Part shown: positions 32,579 to 38,387 of the stretch, piece by piece
Numbering within the stretch: position 1 is the first letter of the stretch
Layout: each line of letters begins with the position of its first letter
Source of the DNA: Oscillospiraceae bacterium
GTDB lineage: Bacteria; Bacillota; Clostridia; Oscillospirales; Oscillospiraceae
DNA: 38,387 nt
Assembly: GCA_017429325.1 (NCBI GenBank)
Contig: JAFRPC010000018.1
Location: forward strand, 1 to 38,387
Direction of reading: 5' to 3'
Made by a program: the position numbers and the translations under genes
Notes under the pieces: generated by a model
The model's input: only the letters and a program-made list of their open reading frames with translations
The model's database searches: none
What the model was told of the DNA's origin: nothing

Positions 32579-32602
32579 TGTAGGGACGGCTCTCAGCCGT
32601 CC
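32579..32602 (+). repeat. YGTAGGG hairpin (stem GGACGGC) upstream of the MPT-binding gene
   Basis: TGTAGGG followed by GGACGGC and GCCGTCC arms around a 4-nt loop, ending just before the SD of the next gene. It is near-identical to the elements at 15864, 36635 and 36795. Confidence 0.75.
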
Positions 32603-32619
32603 GCAAAGGAGGATTTGAA

Positions 32620-33639
32620 ATGAAACTGATTAAAACGGAAGAAGCCGTGGGCCACGTGCTCTGCCACGACCTGACCCAAATCATCCCCGGCCAATTCAAG
32701 GGCGCCCGCTTCCGCAAGGGCCACGTCGTCACGGAGGCCGACCTTCCCGTCCTGCTGTCCATGGGCAAGGAGAAGCTCTACGTCTGGGAGCTGGAGCCGG
32801 GGATGCTCCACGAGAACGACGCCGCCGCCCGGCTGGTGCGGCTCTGCAAAGGGCCCGGCATGGCAGAAAGCGAGGTCCGGGAGGGCAAGATCGAGCTGAA
32901 GGCCGAGTTTGACGGCCTCTTCCGGGTGGACACGGCGCGGCTGGGCGCCGTCAACGCCATCGACGAGCTGATGATCGCCACCCGCCGGGGCAACACCGCG
33001 GTCCGGGCCGGGGACAAGCTCTGCGGGACTCGGGTCATTCCTTTGGTGATCCGGGAGGAGAAGCTGCGGGCCGCCGAGGCCGCGGCGGGAGACCGGCCCC
33101 TGCTGGAGCTGCTGCCCTGGAAGCTGCGCAGCGCCGCCGTCGTCACCACCGGGGGCGAGGTGGCAAAGGGACTGGTACAGGACGCCTTCACGCCCGTCCT
33201 GGCGGAGAAGCTGAAGGCCTACGGCATCGAGATCATTTACCACAGCCTCCCCGGCGACGAGCCCGCCGCCGTCCGGGCCGCTATCGAGGCCGCCCGAGCC
33301 GTCAGGCCGGACCTGATCCTCTGCACCGGCGGCATGAGCGTGGACCCGGACGACAACACCCCCGGCGCCATCAAGGCCACGGGCCCCCGCATCGTCAGCT
33401 ACGGTGCGCCGGTGCTGCCGGGGGCTATGCTGCTGCTGGCCTACTACGAGGACGGCACCCCCATCCTGGGCCTGCCTGGCTGCGTCATGTACGCAAAGGC
33501 CACGGTCTTCGACCGCATCCTGCCCCGCGTCGCCGCCGGGGTGGAGCTGAGCAAGGCCGACCTGGTGGCCCTGGGCGAAGGCGGACTTTGCCTCGGCTGC
33601 GAGACCTGCCATTATCCAATTTGCCCCTTCGGGGGATAA
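32620..33639 (+). CDS. Molybdopterin-binding (MoeA/MogA-like domain) protein
   Basis: 339 residues. The N-terminal half (about 1-165) resembles the MoeA linker and barrel segments. The C-terminal half (about 170-320) is a molybdopterin-binding domain with AAVVTTGGEV, ILCTGGMSVDPDDNTPGAIK and the loop PILGLPGCVMY. It probably binds molybdopterin or its adenylated form and acts in metal insertion or delivery to an enzyme; it is shorter than MoeA (about 400). The C-terminus CLGCETCHYPICPFGG is rich in cysteine and could bind a metal. AAAGGAGG precedes the ATG at 32620. Last gene of the operon, ended by a bidirectional terminator. Confidence 0.87.
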   Translation: MKLIKTEEAVGHVLCHDLTQIIPGQFKGARFRKGHVVTEADLPVLLSMGKEKLYVWELEPGMLHENDAAARLVRLCKGPGMAESEVREGKIELKAEFDGLFRVDTARLGAVNAIDELMIATRRGNTAVRAGDKLCGTRVIPLVIREEKLRAAEAAAGDRPLLELLPWKLRSAAVVTTGGEVAKGLVQDAFTPVLAEKLKAYGIEIIYHSLPGDEPAAVRAAIEAARAVRPDLILCTGGMSVDPDDNTPGAIKATGPRIVSYGAPVLPGAMLLLAYYEDGTPILGLPGCVMYAKATVFDRILPRVAAGVELSKADLVALGEGGLCLGCETCHYPICPFGG

Positions 33640-33644
33640 AACAT

Positions 33645-33680
33645 AAAAAATCGTCCGTGCCGCGGCATGGACGATTTTTT
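33645..33680. terminator. Bidirectional terminator between the molybdenum operon and icd
   Basis: An A6-TCGTCC arm pairs with a GGACGA-T6 arm around a GC-rich, self-complementary centre, one G-T pair. T-runs on both strands suit the two convergent genes. Confidence 0.85.
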
Positions 33681-33692
33681 ATGATAATTATC

Positions 33693-34898
33693 TTACAGCA
33701 TCTTCTCCAGGCGCTCGCGGATGGCGCCGATGAAGTCCTCGCTGGTGACGGGGGTGGGCTTGGGGTCCATCAGGGCGGCCAGGTCGCCGGTGACGACGCC
33801 GTCGGTGATGGTCTGCATGGTGGCCTTCTCCAGGCACTCGCCGAAGCGGGTCAGCTCAGCGTTGCCGTCCAGCTCGCCGCGCTTCTTCAGGGCGCCGGAC
33901 CAGGCAAAGATGGTAGCCACGGGGTTGGTGGAGGTCTTCTCACCCTTCAGGTGCTTGTAGTAGTGACGGGTGACGGTGCCGTGGGCGGCCTCGAACTCGA
34001 AGTTGCCGTCGGCGGAGACCAGGACGGAGGTCATCATAGCCAGAGAACCGAAGGCGGTGGAGATCATGTCGGACATGACGTCGCCGTCGTAGTTCTTGAG
34101 GGCCCAGATCATGCCGCCGTGGGAGCGGATCACGCGGGCAACGGCGTCGTCGATCAGGGTGTAGAAGTACTCCAGGCCGGCAGCCTCGAAGCGCTCCTTG
34201 TACTCGGTGTCGTACAGACGCTGGAAGGTCTCTTTGAAGTCGCCGTCGTACTTCTTCATGATGGTATCCTTGGTGGAGAACCAGAGGTCCTTCTTCTCGG
34301 ACAGGGCATACTCAAAGCAGGAGCGGGCAAAGCTCTCAATGGAGCTGTCCTTGTTGTAGGCGCCCTGGAGCACGCCGGGGCACTCGAACTCGTAGATGGT
34401 CTCGCGCTGGACGCGGCCATCCACACCGGTGAAGATCAACTCGGCCTTGCCGGGCTCGTCAATGCGGAACTCGGTGTCCTTGTAGATGTCGCCGTAGCTG
34501 TGACGAGCCACAGTGATGGGCTGGGTCCAGCCGGGGATGTAGGTCTTGATGCCGGGGGTAACAATGGGGGTGCGGAACACGGTGCCGTCCAGGATGCCGC
34601 GGATGGTGCCGTTGGGGCTCTTGTACATCTTCTTCAGATTGTACTCAGTCATACGCTGGGCGTTGGGGGTGATGGTGGCGCACTTGACGCCCACGTGGTA
34701 CTTCTTGATGGCGTAGCCGGCGTCCCAGGTGATCTTGTCGTCGGTCGCGTCGCGGTTCACCAGGCCCAGGTCGTAGTACTCAGTGTTGAGCTCAATGAAG
34801 GGGGTCAGCAGCTGGTCCTTGATCATGGCCCAGAGGATTCTGGTCATTTCGTCGCCGTCCATTTCGACGATGGGGTTGAGCATTTTGATTTTTTCCAT
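33693..34898 (-). CDS. icd: NADP-dependent isocitrate dehydrogenase
   Basis: 401-residue dimeric-type isocitrate dehydrogenase (the eukaryote-like IDH1/IDH2 subfamily, about 400-415 residues), which oxidises isocitrate to 2-oxoglutarate with NADP in the cytoplasm. Blocks include NPIVEMDGDEMTRILW (about 7-22), the coenzyme and substrate loop KCATITPNAQRM, SPNGTIRGILDGTVFR, the metal-binding LKNYDGDVMSD and GTVTRHYYKHLKG near the nucleotide site. The ATG at 34898 is chosen because AAGGAG is 7 nt upstream; the adjacent ATG at 34901 would leave only 4 nt. Own promoter. It probably feeds glutamate synthesis. Confidence 0.94.
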   Translation of the reverse strand: MEKIKMLNPIVEMDGDEMTRILWAMIKDQLLTPFIELNTEYYDLGLVNRDATDDKITWDAGYAIKKYHVGVKCATITPNAQRMTEYNLKKMYKSPNGTIRGILDGTVFRTPIVTPGIKTYIPGWTQPITVARHSYGDIYKDTEFRIDEPGKAELIFTGVDGRVQRETIYEFECPGVLQGAYNKDSSIESFARSCFEYALSEKKDLWFSTKDTIMKKYDGDFKETFQRLYDTEYKERFEAAGLEYFYTLIDDAVARVIRSHGGMIWALKNYDGDVMSDMISTAFGSLAMMTSVLVSADGNFEFEAAHGTVTRHYYKHLKGEKTSTNPVATIFAWSGALKKRGELDGNAELTRFGECLEKATMQTITDGVVTGDLAALMDPKPTPVTSEDFIGAIRERLEKML

Positions 34899-34968
34899 CA
34901 TGTTTCTCCTTGATCGGGCCGGATCAAATTCGTATTTGCCCCTTGGGCAGAGGCCCGCATACACGGTC

Positions 34969-34997
34969 AGTATAACAAGTTTCCCGGCAAGTTTCAA
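34969..34997 (-). promoter_or_regulatory. Sigma-A promoter of icd
   Basis: On the minus strand TTGAAA (34992-34997), 17-nt spacer, TATACT (34969-34974). The leader is about 60 nt. Confidence 0.7.
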
Positions 34998-35073
34998 CCG
35001 GAAAAAATGACCAATTTTTCTGGCTATCTTTTGTGTATATTCATATATTCTGTATGGGTATGCGAAAATGAGC

Positions 35074-35097
35074 GGGCGCTTGATAAGCGCCCCTACG
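35074..35097 (-). repeat. YGTAGGG hairpin (stem GGGCGCTT) after the hydrogenase gene
   Basis: On the minus strand CGTAGGG leads a hairpin with arms GGGCGCTT and AAGCGCCC. It lies 16 nt after the hydrogenase stop and may also end its transcript. Confidence 0.7.
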
Positions 35098-35112
35098 GCG
35101 CTGATCGAAGGG

Positions 35113-36612
35113 TCATTCCCGGTCGAAAGGCGTATGCTCCGGCATGGACCCGTCCCGAAGCATGGAGAAGCGGTCCATGGGATAGCGCTTCAAATTCTCC
35201 AGGATCTCCCGCTTGTCGGCCTTTTTCAGCAGCTCGGCCCGGGCCTTGAGGACCTCGTTCTCGGTCCGGTGCTTGGAGGGGCCGCCGACGCAGCCGCCGG
35301 GGCAGATCATACCCTCCACGAAGTCCGCGTCCAGCTTCCCGGCCTTCAGCAGCAGCATAGCCTTCCTGCACTCGTCGCCCCCGGCGCAGCGCAGGAGCTT
35401 GATGCCCTCGGTGTCCTCCCCCAGCTCCTTCATCACCTCCAGCACGGCGTTGGCGACGCCGCCGCTGGCGGCGAAGCACTTTCCATAGATGGACGACTCC
35501 TGATAGTCCTCCTCCACCGGCTCGATGGCGACGCCCTTGGCGTCCAGCATCGCGACGATCTCGCCGTAGGTCAAGGCGTAGTCGGCGCTGTCCTTGACGG
35601 CCTCGCTGATGGTCTCGCGCTTCTTGGCGATGCAGGGGCCGATGAAGACGGTCACGCAGTCCGGGTCCTGGGATTTGAGATAGCGGGACACGGCCACCAT
35701 GGGCGAGACGGTGGCGGACTTGTTCTCCGCGTAGAGCTTGGGGTAGTGCCGCTTGAGCAGGGAGATAAAGGCGGGGCAGCAGGAGGTGGTCATGATTCGG
35801 CCCTCTTTGCGGGCCTCAATCCATTCCAGCGCCTCGTAGGCGGCGGTCATATCGCCGCCCAGGCCCACCTCCACCATATCGGCGAAGCCGACCTTCTTCA
35901 GGGCGGCCCGGACGGAGGCCATCCCCACGTCCTTGCCGAACTGGCCCTCGGTAGCGGGGGCGCACATAGCGACGACCCGCTTGCCGCTCCGGATGGCCTT
36001 GATGACGTCCACGGCAAAAATTTTGGAGCCGATGGCCCCGAAGGGACAGCTGTGGATGCAGTGGCCGCAGCGGATGCACTTGCTCTCGTCGATTTGGCAG
36101 ATCCCGGCCTCATCGTAGAAGATGGCGCCCACGGGGCAGGCCTTCTTGCAGGGCCGCCCCTGGTGGATGATGGCCCCGTAGGGGCAGGCCTTGGCGCACA
36201 TGCCGCAGGACTTGCACAGGGTCGGGTCGATCTTCATCTTGGCGTCGCCGGGCTTGATGGCGCCGAACTTGCAGGAGTTCAGGCAGGCCTTGCCCAGGCA
36301 GAAGCGGCAGATGTCCGTCACGAAGTAGTCCTGGATGGAGCAGTCGTCGCAGGCCGCGGGGATGACCGCGACGATATTCTTGCCGGGGTGCGCGGGATCG
36401 GGGTCGTTTCCCATGGCCAGCTGGATGCGCCCGCGGGTGATCTCCCGCTCCTTGTAGATGCAGCAGCGGTATTGAGCCTTGGGGCCCGGGCTGATCTCGT
36501 AGACGAGCTTTTCCGTCTCCTCAGGCAGCAGCCGGTCCTCCCAGGCCAGGCGGCAGAGCTCCCGCAGCACGAAGTGTTTCAGTTCGACGATGCCCTTGTC
36601 GTTGGTAATCAT
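35113..36612 (-). CDS. Divergent monomeric [FeFe] hydrogenase with ferredoxin-type clusters
   Basis: 499 residues. The N-terminal half carries several [4Fe-4S] motifs: CDDC and CRFCLGKACLNSC (about 88-114), CKSCGMCAKACPYGAI (133-148), CKKACPVGAI (155-164) and CIRCGHCIHSCPFGAI (179-194). The C-terminal half is an H-cluster domain: TTSCCPAF (Cys278, Cys279), PCIAKKRE (Cys327) and EGMICPGGCVGGP (Cys437, Cys441). All H-cluster cysteines are present, but loop residues differ from bifurcating and fermentative group A enzymes (TSCCPxW, MPCxxKxxE, GGCxxGGG), pointing to group B-D, some of which may be sensory. The ATG at 36612 follows GAGGAGG; the frame upstream is only an overlap with citX-citG repeats. 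Confidence 0.88.
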   Translation of the reverse strand: MITNDKGIVELKHFVLRELCRLAWEDRLLPEETEKLVYEISPGPKAQYRCCIYKEREITRGRIQLAMGNDPDPAHPGKNIVAVIPAACDDCSIQDYFVTDICRFCLGKACLNSCKFGAIKPGDAKMKIDPTLCKSCGMCAKACPYGAIIHQGRPCKKACPVGAIFYDEAGICQIDESKCIRCGHCIHSCPFGAIGSKIFAVDVIKAIRSGKRVVAMCAPATEGQFGKDVGMASVRAALKKVGFADMVEVGLGGDMTAAYEALEWIEARKEGRIMTTSCCPAFISLLKRHYPKLYAENKSATVSPMVAVSRYLKSQDPDCVTVFIGPCIAKKRETISEAVKDSADYALTYGEIVAMLDAKGVAIEPVEEDYQESSIYGKCFAASGGVANAVLEVMKELGEDTEGIKLLRCAGGDECRKAMLLLKAGKLDADFVEGMICPGGCVGGPSKHRTENEVLKARAELLKKADKREILENLKRYPMDRFSMLRDGSMPEHTPFDRE

Positions 36613-36634
36613 AGTGTGCCTCCTCTTTGTTTTC

Positions 36635-36684
36635 TGTAGGGACGGCACTCTGCCGTCCGCGGACGAGCAATGCTCGTCCCTACA
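36635..36684. repeat. Pair of opposed YGTAGGG hairpins between citXG and the hydrogenase gene
   Basis: Forward TGTAGGG element 36635-36658 (stem GGACGGC) and reverse element 36661-36684 (stem GGACGAGCA/TGCTCGTCC) meet tail to tail. The second overlaps the last codons of citXG. Confidence 0.75.
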
Positions 36685-38200
36685 TTGTGTCATGCGACAG
36701 AGATTCCAAAAACAGGGTGACAGCCAGCAGGTCCGCGCAGCCGCCGGGGGAGAGATTCCGCTCGATGAACTGCCGGTCCAGCTCCGCGATCTCCTGTAGG
36801 GACGGCACTCTGCCGTCCGTTCCTCTGTCATTGCGAGGCCCGGAGGGCCGTGGTAATCCGTTTCCCTCGTCCCCTGTTGCCTGTTGCCTGTTGCCTGTTG
36901 CCTCGGGCGGGCGGCACCCCTCCACCGGCCTTGAGGCCGGTCCCCCTCCCCTGCAAGCAGGGGAGGTTATGAGCGCCCCTGCTGCGGCTTTCGCCCAGGC
37001 CGCCCCCTCGGGGCCGCCCCGGTGGAGAAGGTTGGTGTCCTCCACGCGGGCGATCAGGTGCAGCAGGGTCACGGCGGCGGCGTGGTTTCGGTCCAGGCCC
37101 TCGGCCAGGAGCTTTTGGAAGACGGGCAGGGAGACTTCCCGCACAGCGGGCAGGCCGTCGGCCACCTCGCCCCGGATGCCCCGGGTCCCGTACTGCTTGT
37201 AAAGCCTCTCCCCTGCTGTGTTCCAGCGGGCGGCGGGCAACTCCTTCTCCAGGGTCTCCCGGGTCATGGCGGCAGCCTCGTTCAAAATGGCGTCGGCGTC
37301 GGGGAAGCCCTCCTCCGCCGTCCAGAGCCGCCCGATGGCCCCGCAGAGCACGCCCAGGGTGAAGATGGCCCCCTTGTGGGTATTGACACCCCCCGTGGCG
37401 GCCAGCATGTCCCGCTCGGCCTGCTTGCCGAGGGGGCGGAGCTTCGCAAAAGTCTCAGCGGGAGAAACGGGCCGCTGGACGGTGTTTGGGACCACGTTTC
37501 GGTCAAAGTGGCCGATCTCGACGCAGCCGCGCCAATAGTCTGATAGGGCGGCGGCGGAGGCCTGGAAGGTGAAGTAGTCCATATCCCGGTGGGAGCCGTT
37601 GTTGGCCCGGTCCACCAGACCGGGCTTCGGCGTCACAGCCACCTCGTCCAGTAAGGCCCTGGTCGCCAATGCGCTGCTCTGATCCTGTGCTGCGGACCAG
37701 AGCCCGGCTGTCAACAGATTGGCTGTGCATAATTTCAGCTCCGCCACGGAATGCAGCCGCCGGGAGGCGCAGTCCCGACCGGGCTTGCCGCAGACGAGAC
37801 ATGGCCGTTCCGCGCCGCGTTCCAGTTTTTTCCCGTCCAGGCCGATGACGTCCATGTCGAAGAGGCGACCCATTGGGTTCGATTCCTCGATCTCCACACA
37901 GAGGGCCTTGACGGCCTCCGCGGGGGCCTCCACTGCAAAATAGCCCTCGTCCCCGGTGGGGAGGGAGCGGGAATGCTCCTTCCGCACGGGCATCCGGTTC
38001 TGGACAAAGCCCAGCCGAAGCTGCTCCATCCCCCAGAGGAAGGCGCGGTGGGACAGGGCCGTGACCTTGACCGGCCCGGCCATATTCATGGTGAAGGACA
38101 CCACCGGGACCTTATAAACGTCCAGCAGAGCGTTCTGAATCTCCACCCGCTCCTCGCGGACGAGCAGGATTTCTGATAAGGTAATTTCTTGTTCGATCAT
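36680..38200 (-). CDS. CitX-CitG fusion: citrate lyase prosthetic-group transferase and triphosphoribosyl-dephospho-CoA synthase, with repeat insertion
   Basis: 506 residues in two domains. CitX-like (about 1-165): VYKVPVVSFTMNMAGPVK, RKEHSRSLPTGDEGYFAVE, GRLFDMDVIGLDG and the cysteine pair CLVCGKPGRDC. CitG-like (about 175-506): ALLDEVAVTPKPGLVDRANNGSHRDMD, GGVNTHKGAIFTLGVLCGAIG, RVEDTNLLHRGG, and the C-terminal ELDRQFIERNLSPGGCADLLA. The first attaches and the second makes the 2'-(5''-phosphoribosyl)-3'-dephospho-CoA group of the acyl carrier protein. Residues about 411-468 are an inserted repeat segment between AAAGAL and LQEIAELDRQF. Fused CitXG proteins are known. No citrate lyase subunits are in the window. 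GAGGAA lies ahead of the ATG at 38200. Confidence 0.9.
   Translation of the reverse strand: MIEQEITLSEILLVREERVEIQNALLDVYKVPVVSFTMNMAGPVKVTALSHRAFLWGMEQLRLGFVQNRMPVRKEHSRSLPTGDEGYFAVEAPAEAVKALCVEIEESNPMGRLFDMDVIGLDGKKLERGAERPCLVCGKPGRDCASRRLHSVAELKLCTANLLTAGLWSAAQDQSSALATRALLDEVAVTPKPGLVDRANNGSHRDMDYFTFQASAAALSDYWRGCVEIGHFDRNVVPNTVQRPVSPAETFAKLRPLGKQAERDMLAATGGVNTHKGAIFTLGVLCGAIGRLWTAEEGFPDADAILNEAAAMTRETLEKELPAARWNTAGERLYKQYGTRGIRGEVADGLPAVREVSLPVFQKLLAEGLDRNHAAAVTLLHLIARVEDTNLLHRGGPEGAAWAKAAAGALITSPACRGGGPASRPVEGCRPPEATGNRQQATGDEGNGLPRPSGPRNDRGTDGRVPSLQEIAELDRQFIERNLSPGGCADLLAVTLFLESLSHDTM
36795..36970 (-). repeat. Composite repeat insertion inside the citXG gene
   Basis: In gene order: a palindrome with CCTCCCCTGC and GCAGGGGAGG arms (about 36950-36968) plus an ACCGGCCT/AGGCCGGT hairpin; a CAACAGG heptamer array (36873-36903, about 4.4 units); a module GGATTACCACG...CGCAATGACA (about 36825-36860); and a YGTAGGG hairpin (36795-36818). 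About 176 nt are read in frame as about 58 residues. Confidence 0.85.
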
Positions 38201-38212
38201 AGGTTCCTCGCA

Positions 38213-38246
38213 AAGTAAGAAGTAAGCGGTAAGAAGTAATAAGTCA
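38213..38246. repeat. Heptanucleotide tandem array, unit AAGTAAG
   Basis: Units AAGTAAG, AAGTAAG, CGGTAAG, AAGTAAT and a partial AAGTCA: the inverted counterpart of the ACTTATT array at 233-274. It lies just upstream of the citXG start. Confidence 0.75.
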
Positions 38247-38252
38247 CTGTGG

Positions 38253-38387
38253 TGTACCCTTTGTCAAGGACAATTTAATTCGTAGGGATAGTATTTTTTG
38301 AGAAGCTGTGTTAAACTGGATTCTGCTTTACCATTCCGGAGGATAGTGCAACGCTGAGGAGCGACATGAGCGCCGGGGTGGGTTTGC
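38253..38387 (+). mobile_element. Possible IS3-type element end, cut by the window edge
   Basis: TGTACCCTTTGTCAAGGACA (38253-38272) has the TG start and GGACA finish typical of IS3-family terminal inverted repeats. About 90 nt later GAGGAG precedes an ATG at 38366 whose frame stays open to the edge (7 codons), too short to identify. No transposase is visible. Confidence 0.3.

Noticed and set aside
33588-36639. Long plus-strand open frames over icd and the hydrogenase gene (33588-34913, 35068-36639)
   Set aside because: These are mirror frames of well-conserved genes, with no SD and compositionally biased products.
36613-36831. N-terminal extension of the hydrogenase reading frame up to 36831
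   Set aside because: It runs through repeat hairpins and the citXG 3' end in another frame. The ATG at 36612 has a strong SD and normal family start.
1-38387. tRNA, rRNA or tmRNA genes
   Set aside because: No cloverleaf pattern, CCA-type 3' ends or rRNA-like sequence was noticed by eye. A covariance search would settle it.

Overview
The window looks like a chromosomal segment of a GC-rich, endospore-forming member of the Clostridia, most likely Oscillospiraceae. This is an inference from high GC with strong Shine-Dalgarno (SD) sites, the spmA/spmB spore maturation pair, a divergent [FeFe] hydrogenase, an S-layer-homology surface protein and Firmicutes-like versions of MnmG, ArgS, Lgt and Icd. 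No rRNA, tRNA or CRISPR array was seen.

Layout. Positions 1-265 are repeat-rich and non-coding. They are followed by mnmG (minus), a CBS/DRTGG family II pyrophosphatase and a thioredoxin-reductase-like flavoprotein. Positions 5281-11976 hold a surface or envelope operon: two tandem 4-TM/lamin-tail/CotH-kinase proteins, a VTC (polyphosphate polymerase-type) protein and a DUF4956 membrane protein, closed by a strong terminator. Next come spmA and spmB, split by a palindromic repeat cluster, then argS with a methyltransferase, lgt (minus) and a membrane-anchored leucine-rich-repeat protein. A 2118-residue SLH-anchored protein of visibly lower GC fills 18781-25137. A membrane-anchored HtrA-like protease and an IclR regulator (minus) are divergent from a molybdenum operon: modA-modB-modC-moaA-moaC-MOSC-molybdopterin-binding protein. 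The window ends with icd, a divergent [FeFe] hydrogenase and a citX-citG fusion (all minus), then a possible insertion-sequence end.

The genes from 27720 to 33639 form one pathway: molybdate uptake (ModABC), conversion of GTP to cyclic pyranopterin (MoaA, MoaC) and late cofactor handling (MOSC and MPT-binding proteins). The modA leader folds so that its SD is buried, as in a molybdenum-cofactor riboswitch. A 32-bp palindrome lies midway between the iclR and modA promoters.

The most unusual signal is a set of small repeat families. (1) Tandem arrays of degenerate 7-nt units occur at about ten places with five or six unrelated unit sequences, always with period 7. (2) A hairpin family shares a YGTAGGG lead but has different, self-complementary stems. 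(3) Longer palindromic modules show compensatory changes between copies. These repeats have entered conserved enzymes in frame (MnmG, MoaA, the CitX-CitG fusion), adding about 40-60 residues to each, and they supply the stop codons of mnmG, lgt, modB and moaC. Units without stop codons lie inside genes; units with stop codons lie between genes or at gene ends.
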